Shown here one piece after another: positions 25,320-33,531 of a DNA stretch of 64,000 bases. Under the pieces are notes generated by a model. It was not told where the DNA came from, did no database searches, and saw only the letters and a list, made by a program, of their open reading frames with translations. How positions within the stretch are numbered: position 1 is the first letter of the stretch; every line of letters begins with the position of its first letter. The translations under genes were made by a program, and so were the position numbers. Source of the stretch: Ruegeria_B marisflavi (GTDB lineage: Bacteria > Pseudomonadota > Alphaproteobacteria > Rhodobacterales > Rhodobacteraceae); the NCBI RefSeq assembly GCF_025673445.1, contig NZ_JAOVQN010000016.1, positions 1-64,000 of the forward strand, written 5' to 3'.

Positions 25320-25622
25320 ATGCCACAGCTGATCCGTCTCTACGTCACCCAGGTTCTTGTCGGTTTTGCACTGTCCGCGGTGTTTGTCGCCGGGCTGATC
25401 TGGCTGGATATTGCCGGACTGAAGGGGCTGATCGCGCGCTCCGATTCGGCGCTCTTGGCGGTGTTCATGCTGTGGTTCATGAACGGCATCGTCTTTGCCG
25501 GGGTGCAATTCGCTTGGAAAATCATGAGCCTGGCCGAAACCGACGAGGGGCCGCGCGGCGGCAGCGCCGTCTCCGATCTGCGCCCCGCACCCGTCCGGCA
25601 AGAGGCGGCGCGGCGCGGCTGA
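25320..25622 (+). CDS. Small inner-membrane protein, unknown
   Basis: A 100-residue protein with two TM segments (about 6-29, LYVTQVLVGFALSAVFVAGL; about 43-66, LLAVFMLWFMNGIVFAGV) and a basic, proline-rich C-terminal tail. The ATG at 25320 has GGGAG 7 nt before it. Divergent from the LuxR-type gene across 96 bp. I do not recognise the family. Confidence 0.75.
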   Translation: MPQLIRLYVTQVLVGFALSAVFVAGLIWLDIAGLKGLIARSDSALLAVFMLWFMNGIVFAGVQFAWKIMSLAETDEGPRGGSAVSDLRPAPVRQEAARRG

Positions 25623-25676
25623 TCAGAGGTGCGGCGGGAACCACCAGGGTTCGACCGTGCGGTTCGATTCCCGAGG

Positions 25677-25692
25677 ACCTGTATATACAGGT
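25677..25692. promoter_or_regulatory. Perfect 16-bp palindrome, lux-box-like
   Basis: ACCTGTATATACAGGT. The half-site ACCTGT matches the outer part of lux-box elements, but the centre is 4 bp shorter than the classical 20-bp lux box. It lies about 450 bp from the LuxR-type gene start and 380 bp upstream of the HIT gene. Confidence 0.4.
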
Positions 25693-25938
25693 GGGCGCCA
25701 GGTAATCAGGCCAGGACCTGAACAGAGCCAGCCCCCTCGGAAATGTTTAAGGCCACCGGAATGCTACCTGTCACGAGAAGGGCAGAACCCGCCGTCGACA
25801 TAAGTAGGGCCGCCACCGGGCGCGCGCAAGAGGGATCGGAAGACAGGTGATCACCTTGTCCGATGACCGGCGGGAAACCGCCCCGCCGCGTGACCGGCTT
25901 CAAGGCAGGGAAGGCGCTGGCCGGTGGCTTTCGGCTGC

Positions 25939-26000
25939 GTACAAAACGGTCAATCCCGCCTCAAACCCGGGTACAAAACTGTCAGTTTGCCGTACAAACC
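25939..26000 (+). repeat. Three short direct repeats upstream of the HIT gene
   Basis: GTACAAAACGGTCA (25939), GTACAAAACTGTCA (25971) and GTACAAACCTG (25992): spacing 32 and 21 bp, i.e. about three and two helical turns, as for a regulator binding on one face. Confidence 0.5.
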
Positions 26001-26069
26001 TGCGGCTTGACCCTGCCGGGCGCCTCGCCCACAACTCTCGCCAACGGTTTGACAGAACGGATACCCGAC

Positions 26070-26486
26070 ATGGCCTATGATCCCGACAACATCTTTGCCC
26101 GTATCCTGCGCGGCGAGATCCCCGCGACCCGCGTTTACGAAGATGAAGACACCCTTGCTTTCATGGACATCATGCCTCGGGCCGACGGGCACCTGCTGGT
26201 GATCCCCAAGACGCCGTGCCGCAACGTGCTGGACGCCAGTCCCGCGCAGCTGGCCGCGGTCATGAGCACGGTACAGAAACTCAGCCATGCGGTGATGAAA
26301 GCCTTTGATGCCCAAGGGGTTACCCTGCAACAGTTCAACGAGGCAGTGGGCGGGCAGGAGGTGTTTCACCTGCATTTCCACGTGCTGCCCCGGCACGAAG
26401 GCGTCCGCCTTCGCCCGCCCGGACAGATGGGCGACATGGCGCTGATCGCCGAACAGGCCGAGAGGATTCGCGCCGCGCTGGATTAA
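26070..26486 (+). CDS. HIT family nucleotide hydrolase/transferase
   Basis: A 138-residue histidine-triad protein (HINT-like). The triad is HLHFHVLPR (H-x-H-x-H-hydrophobic), preceded by QQFNEAVGGQEV; the N-terminal IFARILRGEIPATRVYEDE is typical. Such proteins hydrolyse nucleoside phosphoramidates. The start at 26070 gives the standard MAYDPDNIF N-terminus; longer frames upstream are non-coding sequence. Confidence 0.93.
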   Translation: MAYDPDNIFARILRGEIPATRVYEDEDTLAFMDIMPRADGHLLVIPKTPCRNVLDASPAQLAAVMSTVQKLSHAVMKAFDAQGVTLQQFNEAVGGQEVFHLHFHVLPRHEGVRLRPPGQMGDMALIAEQAERIRAALD

Positions 26487-26568
26487 GAAAATTGGGGCCT
26501 GCCCCTTGAACCTATAGCGGCTGTAGCCCCTAGCTGTGGATGCGAACCGCAATTGGGACCGCATCCAC

Positions 26569-27510
26569 ATGCCACACGATCACCACCACCATCACCACCA
26601 CCATCACCACAACCACATCGAAGCCGCCGCAGGCGACGCCCGCGTCGCCTGGGCCATTGCCGTCAACATGGCGCTGACCTTTGTACAAATCGCAGGCGGC
26701 CTGCTCTCCGGCTCCCTCGCCCTCATCGCCGACGCGCTCCATAACTTCTCCGATGCCGTGGCGCTGATCATCGCCTTCTTTGCCCGCAAGATCGCCCGCA
26801 GACCCGCCGATGACAGGATGAGTTTCGGCTATGGGCGGGTCGAGGTGGTGGCCGCCCTGGTCAATTACACGACCCTTGTGGTTCTTGCTTTTTACCTGAT
26901 TTACGAGGGGGTTATGCGGTTCTTCGAACCGCAGCCGATCGACGGTTGGCTGGTGGTCTGGATTGCCGTCGTCGCATTGGTCGTCGACCTAGTGACGGCG
27001 GCGCTGACCTGGTCATTGTCGAAGAACTCGATGAACATCCGAGCCGCGTTCCTGCACAACGTGGCCGATGCGCTGGGCTCGGTCGCGGTAATCTTCGCGG
27101 GGGCAGCGGTTATCTGGTTCGGCTGGACCTGGGTGGATCCCCTGGTCACCCTGATGATCGCTTTGTACATTTTGTGGCATGTCCGGGCCGAAGCCGGTGC
27201 CGCGATCCAAGTCCTGATGCTCGGCACCCCCCCGGGGCTGGAACCCGAACGCGTGGCCAGCTATGTAGAAGGCGTGGAAGGGGTGCAGGCGGTGCATCAT
27301 GTCCATCTGTGGAGCCTTCAGGAAAACGCGACTGCCTTGACCGCTCATCTGGTAATCGCGCCAGGCGCCTGGTCGCAGGCGGATGCGATCAAAGATCGGG
27401 TAAAATCCGGGCTTGAGCAGGAATTTTCCATTGAGCACACAACGTTAGAAGTAGAATGCGCGATCCATGCCTGTGTCCACCCGGCCCGGATCGGCAGCGG
27501 TTTTGCCTGA
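26569..27510 (+). CDS. Cation diffusion facilitator with poly-His N-terminus
   Basis: A 313-residue metal/proton antiporter of the inner membrane, probably Zn/Co/Cd export. Six TM segments; the two metal-site motifs HNFSD (TM2) and HNVAD (TM5) are intact (H-x3-D). The N-terminus is a run of ten His after MPHD, a cytoplasmic metal-gathering tail; most CDF proteins of this type have a His-rich loop between TM4 and TM5 instead. The cytoplasmic C-terminal domain has HHVHLWSL. The ATG at 26569 is preferred over an earlier GTG at 26536. Confidence 0.93.
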   Translation: MPHDHHHHHHHHHHNHIEAAAGDARVAWAIAVNMALTFVQIAGGLLSGSLALIADALHNFSDAVALIIAFFARKIARRPADDRMSFGYGRVEVVAALVNYTTLVVLAFYLIYEGVMRFFEPQPIDGWLVVWIAVVALVVDLVTAALTWSLSKNSMNIRAAFLHNVADALGSVAVIFAGAAVIWFGWTWVDPLVTLMIALYILWHVRAEAGAAIQVLMLGTPPGLEPERVASYVEGVEGVQAVHHVHLWSLQENATALTAHLVIAPGAWSQADAIKDRVKSGLEQEFSIEHTTLEVECAIHACVHPARIGSGFA

Positions 27511-27527
27511 CGGGCCGCGATGAATTT

Positions 27528-27552
27528 GCCGCCCCGTTCAACACGGGGCGGC
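27528..27552 (+). terminator. Hairpin after the CDF gene
   Basis: Perfect 10-bp stem (27528-27537 with 27543-27552), 5-nt loop, no T tract. The rest of 27553-27745 holds nothing I can identify. Confidence 0.5.
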
Positions 27553-27745
27553 GGATCGGAAACAATGGTCTGCTGCCACCTGTCAAGACCGGCAGGCAAA
27601 CGCGACTTGATGAAAACACCACTCACTCACTGAACAGTACATGCGGTTTTGACATGTGTTGGTAGCTCGTCGCATGACCCATTTGGGTTAATCTGATCAC
27701 TAGTTCGTTACGGCGTTTGTGCAGGCTGTGGCCGGATTTGTCACC

Positions 27746-28883
27746 ATGTCAAAAATGGTCCCGTCGTTGCGTTTGGGAGGTCAACTATTCGCGACGTTTT
27801 CGGAACTCATGTAACTCCCAGCAGAGAGCAAGATATCGCTGCAATCTACGAGATCGTTTTGCGGCCGGAACACTATGAGCATGTTGTATCGGTTTGGGGC
27901 GACCACCTGTCGGATTTGTTGCGGGACATGGGCGTTTTCCCTATGGCTGACAAATAGACTTCGGTCGCGGAGTCGCAGGTTGCTCCCTTATTGCAGGACC
28001 ATTTCAGCCGGCCAAATGTGCCTTTGGAACAGCTGGGTGCAAGGCACCGCAATCCTAGCTGGAGCGAAGCATCATTGGCGCGCCGGGTTTCGTTTCTGAT
28101 CGGTGTAGATGAACCTGTCCGGGCAGCCGGACAGACGACGCCCCAATAACTTGATAATCCGCGCGATTTTGAGACGCTGAGGGCGCATTTTTCTGTTCCG
28201 AGCGCGCGGACGCTCGACAACCTGTTAGAGGTGGTGCGTGAGGAAGCGGATCTGGTGCAGACCGTAGTTCTGGGTACGGGCATGCGGCCCCGGCACCTGA
28301 TCGTGCGCATGGCCCCCTGTGACGAGGGTTTGGGGCAGATCATGATCGAAAGCCTCGACTATCAATGGAAACCCGCCGCTGAATGGATTCTGGTCTCGTC
28401 CTTTGGCCTGTCCTCGACGAAATAGATTTCGTGCGCAACCTGATGGAGGGGCACAGCCTGCGCGTGATTGCCGAATGCTCGTGCCGATCTGAGAATGTGG
28501 TCCGCAGTCAGGCAAAATCCGTTTTGGCCAAGACAGGCGCCCCAGAGCAGGCAGGCCTGATCCGGCTAGTGGCTTTTCCGATCTCGCGGGGGAATCCGCT
28601 GCGGAGCAACGGGTACCCCGGTTCTGTCAATCTCAACGACGAGGTGCTGGAGAAACCCACAGGGCTCAAGATGCAGCGCTATCAGCCCGGTGATCTCAAG
28701 GTCCGACCGGTGATCTATCTGCATGGCGCGCTGGATCCAGTGGTGACCATCTGTGCGGCAGAGGAGTTTGCCGGGACCAGCTCCAATACCACTTTCCACG
28801 TGCTCGAGGATGTTGGCCAGTTCCTGATCTACTAGCGCCCGGATGTTGTTCTGGATGCGCTCGACGAGTTGCCAGCCAAAGGG
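27746..28883 (+). pseudogene. Decayed LuxR-HTH / alpha-beta hydrolase fusion gene
   Basis: One frame reads coherently from about 27790 to 28422 (DIAAIYEIVLRPEHYEHVV; later RTLDNLLEVVREEADL and RHLIVRMAP) but is broken by TAG at 27955 and TAA at 28147. Near 28420 a one-base shift moves the reading to another frame, which encodes a LuxR-type HTH (RVIAECSCRSENVVRSQAKS) and then RPVIYLHGALDPVVTICAAEEFA. The last block joins the start of an alpha/beta hydrolase (VIYLHG) directly to its end (DPVV..., LEDVGQFL), so the catalytic core has been deleted; another TAG is at 28833. The remnant runs into the lipB 3' end. Boundaries, especially the start, are approximate. Confidence 0.8.
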
Positions 28884-29543
28884 TCAATCGGGCTGATCGT
28901 CTCCGAACACCAGATCGAAACTGCGTCGCAGGGCAACATCGACATCCGCCATGGTGACCGGTAGACCCAGATCGACCAGGGACGTGACCCCAAATTCGGT
29001 GATGCCACAGGGCACGATACCCGAGAAATGGTTCAGATCCGGTTCCACGTTGATCGAGATGCCGTGGAAACTGACCCATTTGCGGATCCGTACTCCGATC
29101 GCCGCGATTTTGTCCTCGGCCGGTTTACCGGTGGCCGTCCGGGGCTTGTCGTCGCGGCGGACCCAGACGCCGACGCGGCCCTCGCGGATTTCGCCGCGGA
29201 CGTTGAACTCGGCCAGCGCCGCGATCACCCATTCCTCAAGCTGTTGGACAAAGCGGCGCACGTCATGGCCGCGCTTGCCCACGTCGAGCATGACATAGAT
29301 CACCCGCTGACCGGGGCCGTGATAGGTATACTGCCCGCCACGCTTGCTGTCGTATACCGGAAATCGGTCGGGGTCGGTCAGATCCTCGCGCCGGGCCGAG
29401 GTGCCGGCAGTGTAGAGCGGCGGGTGTTCCAGCAGCCAGATACATTCCTCGGCCTCGCCCGCTGCAATGGCGGCGGCGCGCGCCTCCATAAAGGCGACGG
29501 CCTCGTCGTAATCGGTCAGCCCGTCTGTGGTCTTCCATTCCAT
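28884..29543 (-). CDS. lipB: Lipoyl(octanoyl) transferase
   Basis: Transfers octanoate from acyl carrier protein to lipoyl domains. The 219-residue protein has the family motif RGGQYTYHGPGQRVIY, the catalytic Lys in KIAAIGVRI and catalytic Cys in GIVPCGITEFGVTSL. Standard length for the family. Convergent with the decayed gene and 41 bp downstream of the DsbA-family gene. Confidence 0.96.
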   Translation of the reverse strand: MEWKTTDGLTDYDEAVAFMEARAAAIAAGEAEECIWLLEHPPLYTAGTSARREDLTDPDRFPVYDSKRGGQYTYHGPGQRVIYVMLDVGKRGHDVRRFVQQLEEWVIAALAEFNVRGEIREGRVGVWVRRDDKPRTATGKPAEDKIAAIGVRIRKWVSFHGISINVEPDLNHFSGIVPCGITEFGVTSLVDLGLPVTMADVDVALRRSFDLVFGDDQPD

Positions 29544-29583
29544 GGCGTCGTCTTAGCGCGCGAGTCGGGGCAGGGGAAGGGGG

Positions 29584-30243
29584 CTAGGCCGCCTCGGCCA
29601 GGCACCTCTGGATCACCTGGGCGTAAGTGTCGGCCCCTTGCGCGCCGGTCAGCAGGTATTTGCCGCCAAACACCATCGAGGGGACACCGGAAATGCCGTG
29701 CTGTGTCCAGAACTTCTGTTTCTCGCGCACGGCGGCCTGATGGGCGCCCGAGGCCAGCGCCGCTTCGGCGGCCGCCCTGTCCAGCCCGGCCGACTTCACC
29801 ACATCGAGCAGAACCGCCGCGTCGGATACATCGACGCCTTGGGTGAAATAGGCCGCGAACAGCGCCAGTTTCAGCGGATGCTGACGGCCCTGGCCCTCGG
29901 CCCAGTCGAGCAGTTGATGGGCGGCAAAGGTGTTCACGATGCGGCTGTCGTCGGTGAAATTGAAAGCGAAGCCCAGATCGGCCCCGATTCCGGTCAGGCG
30001 GGCGCGAGCCTCGGCGCTCTGTGCGGGCGTGGAGCCGTATTTCTCCATGATATGTTCGCGCAGGTTCTGGCCTTCGGGCCCCATCTGCGGGTTCAGCTCA
30101 AACGGGTGCCACCGCAGTTTCGCCAATGCGCCCGTCTGTGCAAGCGCCTGATCCAGTTGCAGAAAGCCAACGATGCACCAGGGGCAGACCACATCCGATA
30201 CGATGTCGATTTGCAGCACAGGGCGGGTATCGGTCGCGGTCAT
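29584..30243 (-). CDS. DsbA-family oxidoreductase (FrnE-like)
   Basis: A 219-residue thioredoxin-fold protein, probably cytoplasmic since no signal peptide is seen. Active site CPWC in DVVCPWCIVG, cis-Pro loop GISGVPSMVFGGKY, and the long helical insertion of the DsbA/FrnE group. Start ATG at 30243, chosen from N-terminal conservation; the upstream 23 codons read poorly. Confidence 0.9.
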   Translation of the reverse strand: MTATDTRPVLQIDIVSDVVCPWCIVGFLQLDQALAQTGALAKLRWHPFELNPQMGPEGQNLREHIMEKYGSTPAQSAEARARLTGIGADLGFAFNFTDDSRIVNTFAAHQLLDWAEGQGRQHPLKLALFAAYFTQGVDVSDAAVLLDVVKSAGLDRAAAEAALASGAHQAAVREKQKFWTQHGISGVPSMVFGGKYLLTGAQGADTYAQVIQRCLAEAA

Positions 30244-30385
30244 GTCTCTTCCTTGCTTGTCTGTTGCATCCCGTTCTAAGCCCAAGGGTAAGGGCGGGGG
30301 AAGAGAATTCAAGCAGAGGTGATTTTTGCCTCTTCACATCCCTGCGACCCTCGTCTATACGCCGCTCTACCAAGTCACTGGCAGT

Positions 30386-30472
30386 GCGGTCGTGGCGGAA
30401 TTGGTAGACGCGCAGCGTTGAGGTCGCTGTGGGGTAACACCCGTGGAAGTTCGAGTCTTCTCGACCGCACCA
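30386..30472 (+). tRNA. tRNA-Leu (anticodon GAG)
   Basis: Acceptor stem GCGGTCG (30386-30392) with CGACCGC (30462-30468), anticodon stem CAGCG/CGCTG around TTGAGGT (anticodon at 30420-30422), a long variable arm (class II) and T-loop TTCGAGT. CCA is encoded (30470-30472). Its 3' end is the insertion target of the integrative element. Confidence 0.97.
30459..30472 (+). repeat. attL (tRNA 3' end)
   Basis: TCTCGACCGCACCA, identical to the right-end copy. Confidence 0.88.
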
Positions 30473-30525
30473 AATTTTCCATAATAAATTAATAAAATCA
30501 ATACCTTGATCTTGGCATGTCGTAT

Positions 30526-30547
30526 TTGCCCCCACTTATTGCCCCAC
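30526..30547 (+). repeat. Left arm-type integrase sites (candidate)
   Basis: TTGCCCCCAC (30526-30535) and TTGCCCCAC (30539-30547), 13 bp apart, just inside the left end. The same word recurs at the right end (48848-48879) in the same orientation, as expected for arm sites of a tyrosine recombinase. Confidence 0.6.
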
Positions 30548-30564
30548 GTTGCAATAATTCGCTG

Positions 30565-30595
30565 TTGACCGCGATTTCGATTCGTGTTGTCTATT
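30565..30595 (+). promoter_or_regulatory. Candidate promoter of the replication module
   Basis: TTGACC (30565-30570), 19-bp spacer, TCTATT (30590-30595); the only reasonable -35/-10 pair upstream of the HTH gene. Confidence 0.35.
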
Positions 30596-30675
30596 GTCGT
30601 ACAGCGTGACATTCCTATCGCACGCGCCAACCCGCAACCACCAAACGGTGGTCTGCTTTTGTGCGCGAGGAATTC

Positions 30676-30969
30676 ATGACTGTAATCACCACCACCCCGA
30701 TGCTGACCATTGCCGAAAAGGCGGTGGAACTCGGCACCACACCAGAGTCACTCCGTCGCTGGCGTCTGGCTGGTACGGGACCGGCCTACGTCAAATATGG
30801 AGGCGTCGTCCGTTACTATCCCGAGAAGCACAGTGACGTGATGATCAATGGCCTTCGCACAGATGACTACAATCGTCTTTGCGCCATTGTCTCGCCGAAG
30901 ATCCTCGACAAGGCATCGCCCGTGGCGATTCAGCTTTTTCTGAAAGCGCTGAACGAGGTCGGCTCATGA
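30676..30969 (+). CDS. AlpA/excisionase-like small HTH protein
   Basis: A 97-residue protein with an N-terminal MerR-like winged HTH (TPMLTIAEKAVELGTTPESL, then RRWRLAGTGPAYVKYGGVVRYYP). This is the pattern of phage and satellite excisionases/AlpA activators. GAGGA lies 4 nt before ATG. Its stop overlaps a tiny downstream reading frame (ATGA). Likely controls excision or the replication genes; inferred from context. Confidence 0.8.
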   Translation: MTVITTTPMLTIAEKAVELGTTPESLRRWRLAGTGPAYVKYGGVVRYYPEKHSDVMINGLRTDDYNRLCAIVSPKILDKASPVAIQLFLKALNEVGS

Positions 30970-31043
30970 ACAACAATTCGGCAAGTACCATTGAATCAGG
31001 GCTGATACTCTTGGGGGTGCGGCAGGTTCCAACGCGCCTCTGA
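30966..31043 (+). CDS. Micro-ORF coupled to the HTH gene (25 aa)
   Basis: MNNNSASTIESGLILLGVRQ... is 25 residues, its ATG overlapping the HTH stop (ATGA). No family is recognisable. Could be a coupling leader rather than a functional peptide. Confidence 0.35.
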   Translation: MNNNSASTIESGLILLGVRQVPTRL

Positions 31044-31069
31044 CCACCGCCCAAGCAAACGAGCGACCA

Positions 31070-31144
31070 ATGGCCGCCCGTCTGATGCTCGGACCGTCCG
31101 TGCCCCGCTACGTGCCGGACGGTCCGTTATACCCCGAGAAATGA
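31070..31144 (+). CDS. Micro-ORF coupled to the primase gene (24 aa)
   Basis: A 24-residue frame starting MAARLMLGPSVPRYV whose stop overlaps the primase-type ATG at 31141 (ATGA). The overlap suggests translational coupling; function unknown. Confidence 0.35.
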   Translation: MAARLMLGPSVPRYVPDGPLYPEK

Positions 31145-33531
31145 GGCGTTTGTTCATGGCGAAAGATACAGCCAACCCGTCATCCACTCAAGTCGCATCG
31201 CAAGGCAATCTAGCGACCGCATTCACCGCAGGTTTCGACCGTCTCGTGCCGCTGATCCCCGTCGACGGTGTGCTATTCCAAGGTGGTTACGCCGCCGACG
31301 GATCGTGGATGCAACCAGCCGACGTCGATCCCAAGCACATGGGCAAGGTGCCCGGCTACGTTCGCAACGGCTGTTGGCACCCGAGGTCGGGCTGGGTCGG
31401 CTACCAGATCACCCCCGAGGACATCGCCCTTCACGACGCCGCTGGTGCGTCCTGTGGCCTGCTGGGCGGAGACCGGTTCGTCGGGTTCGATCTGGACGCA
31501 ACCGACCCCGAACTCGCCGCCGCGTGGCTGTCCGCCCTGCGCCGCAGGTGGCCCGACTTGCAATACCGCGTCGGGCAATGGCCGAAGATGCTGATCGTGG
31601 CCCGCGTGGCGGGTGATCCGGTCTCGGCGTCGAAGGTCGAGTTCAACGCTGAAGGTCGCGAGAAACAGCAAATCGAGATCATCGGCACCGGTCGGCAAAT
31701 GGTCCTATTGGGCACGCATCCGATCACCGGGCAACCGTACCAGTGGTTCGGGCCGGGCGGATTGCCGGGCGTACCGGACCAGCCCGTCGCGCCGTCGGCG
31801 GCCCGATGCCCGACGGTGTCGGCGGATGATGTTGCTACCATCGTCGAAGAACTGGCCACTGCGGCGCGCAGTCTGGGTTGGGCACGCGGTCGGTCGAGTC
31901 GGACCGGCGAGGAACAAGGCACCAGCGAATTGGCCGATCATCCGCCCGACATCGAACTTGCCGCTGACATCCTGCGTGCGATCCCGAATACCGTCGATGG
32001 CGGTACCTGGTTCCGCATTGCATACGCTTTGTACTGGGAATTTGGCGATGCGGGTTGGCCGCTGTTTCTGGAGTTCTCGCAACGCTGGCAGGGCGGCAAG
32101 GACGACGAAGGAACGATCCGCCGCCAGTGGCGTAAATGTTCCCGCCCGAACGGTTCGGTCACATGGGGAACGATCATGAACGAACTGCGTCGGGCCGGTG
32201 TCGTGCTGCCCCCTGACCTTGAAGCCCGTCGACGGGCCGATCTGGGTCAACGCCGGTTCGAGCGGGACGTCGCCAAGCTGCCGCCCGCGTCCGGCGTGGT
32301 GCCGGTTGGTGCGATGCCGCTGGGGTCCGTGACGGAAGCGCGTCGGGAACTAATCGAAGGCGAGTTCATCAGCGATGGAACCAAGCTGATCTGGTGTACT
32401 TCGACCGCGCTGGCGCTATTAGAAACTCATGATGCATGGGCCGATGTTTTGGCGTTCGACGAGTTTCTTGGCGAAGTCCAGATTTGCCAGCCGATCCCCG
32501 GCACCGATCCGCGACGGTTCAAGCCGCACGCGATGGCTGCCGAAGACGTTGCCGCTGCTGAAATCTGGTTCAACCGTCAGGGCTTCCCGAGGGCAACGGA
32601 GAATGTCGTTGCCAAGGCAATGCTTGCAGCAGCAAATCAGAACACGGTCGATCCGGTGCGGTTTTACCTTGAGGCGCTGACGTGGGACGGCACGCCACGG
32701 CTTGCGACTTGGCTATCAGTCTACATGGGCGCGTCGTCCGACCTTTATGTGTCCGAAGTCGGCAAGCGGACCTTGATCGGCGCGGTTGCTCGTGCTGTCG
32801 ATCCCGGCTGCAAGGTGGACACGATGACAATTCTGGAAGGGCGGCAGGGAATTCGGAAATCGCAGGCGCTGCGGGTGCTGGCGTCGCCGGATTGGTTTGC
32901 GGACAGCGTGCCCGATCTGAAAACGAAGGACGCTGCCGACTATCTGCAAGGCGTCTGGATCATCGAAATGGCCGAACTGGAAATGGTCCGTCGGGCAGAA
33001 ATGGAAACGACCAAAGCGTTCCTGTCGCGCCAAGACGACCGTTATCGGCCCGCCTACGGTCGGACAAAGGTCAAACGTCCGCGCCGTTGCATCTTCATTG
33101 GCACAACGAACCAAGACAATTATCTGCGCGACGAAACCGGATCGCGTCGGTTCTGGCCGGTCGAAGTGAAGACCATTGATCTGGCCGCGCTGAAGCGTGA
33201 CCGCGATCAGCTTTGGGCCGAAGCCTACGCGGCATACAAGGCTGGTGAGCAGTGGTGGCTTTCAGGGATCGTGGAGACCCTTGCGACCGCTGAACAGCGG
33301 AAGCGGAACCAAGACGATCCGTGGACGGGACCGGTTCTGGGGTACGTTGATGAGAGGGCGGAAGTTTCGATCCGGGAAATTCTGTTCTGCGCTCTGGGCT
33401 TCGATAAACCGAAGGATATATCCCGCTCCGACAGTGATCGCGTGGCTGGAATCCTCAAGGCCAATGGTTGGAAACGTGACGGGCAGTTCACGTCTGGAAG
33501 CCTCAAGGGACAAGCTAGATATCTACGGTAG
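31141..33531 (+). CDS. Prim-pol / VapE-type primase-helicase of the element
   Basis: A 796-residue replication protein. N-terminal bifunctional primase-polymerase domain (about 25-210; GFDLDATDPELAA with the metal-binding Asp pair, then IEIIGTGRQMVLLGTHP). A PriCT-like helical module follows (about 260-350; DIELAADILRAIPN, WFRIAYAL). The C-terminal part is a VapE/P4-alpha-like ATPase: P-loop LEGRQGIRKS, Walker B WIIEMAELE, and FIGTTNQDNYLRDETGSRRF arginine-finger region. The P-loop has Arg where Gly is usual before Lys. Starts MRRLFMAKD at 31141, overlapping an upstream stop; ATG at 31156 is an alternative. It would initiate replication at the region just downstream. Confidence 0.9.
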   Translation: MRRLFMAKDTANPSSTQVASQGNLATAFTAGFDRLVPLIPVDGVLFQGGYAADGSWMQPADVDPKHMGKVPGYVRNGCWHPRSGWVGYQITPEDIALHDAAGASCGLLGGDRFVGFDLDATDPELAAAWLSALRRRWPDLQYRVGQWPKMLIVARVAGDPVSASKVEFNAEGREKQQIEIIGTGRQMVLLGTHPITGQPYQWFGPGGLPGVPDQPVAPSAARCPTVSADDVATIVEELATAARSLGWARGRSSRTGEEQGTSELADHPPDIELAADILRAIPNTVDGGTWFRIAYALYWEFGDAGWPLFLEFSQRWQGGKDDEGTIRRQWRKCSRPNGSVTWGTIMNELRRAGVVLPPDLEARRRADLGQRRFERDVAKLPPASGVVPVGAMPLGSVTEARRELIEGEFISDGTKLIWCTSTALALLETHDAWADVLAFDEFLGEVQICQPIPGTDPRRFKPHAMAAEDVAAAEIWFNRQGFPRATENVVAKAMLAAANQNTVDPVRFYLEALTWDGTPRLATWLSVYMGASSDLYVSEVGKRTLIGAVARAVDPGCKVDTMTILEGRQGIRKSQALRVLASPDWFADSVPDLKTKDAADYLQGVWIIEMAELEMVRRAEMETTKAFLSRQDDRYRPAYGRTKVKRPRRCIFIGTTNQDNYLRDETGSRRFWPVEVKTIDLAALKRDRDQLWAEAYAAYKAGEQWWLSGIVETLATAEQRKRNQDDPWTGPVLGYVDERAEVSIREILFCALGFDKPKDISRSDSDRVAGILKANGWKRDGQFTSGSLKGQARYLR

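Larger units (their letters stand above)
25623..26069. other. 447-bp intergenic region, no convincing gene, several dyads
   Basis: Between the small membrane protein and the HIT gene. It holds the palindrome at 25677-25692, a second dyad GGTGATCACC at 25844-25853 flanked by GACA/TTGTC, GC-rich stems around 25865-25885, and three GTACAAA-type direct repeats (25939-26000). Two T-loop-like stretches (GGTTCGACC, GGTTCGATTCCC) at 25648-25672 raised the idea of tmRNA or another structured RNA, but neither a tag-coding frame nor RNase P/SRP/6S signatures could be found. Confidence 0.5.

Noticed and set aside
25623..25700. tmRNA or tRNA remnant
   Set aside because: T-loop-like words are present but stems do not pair, and no tag-peptide frame follows.
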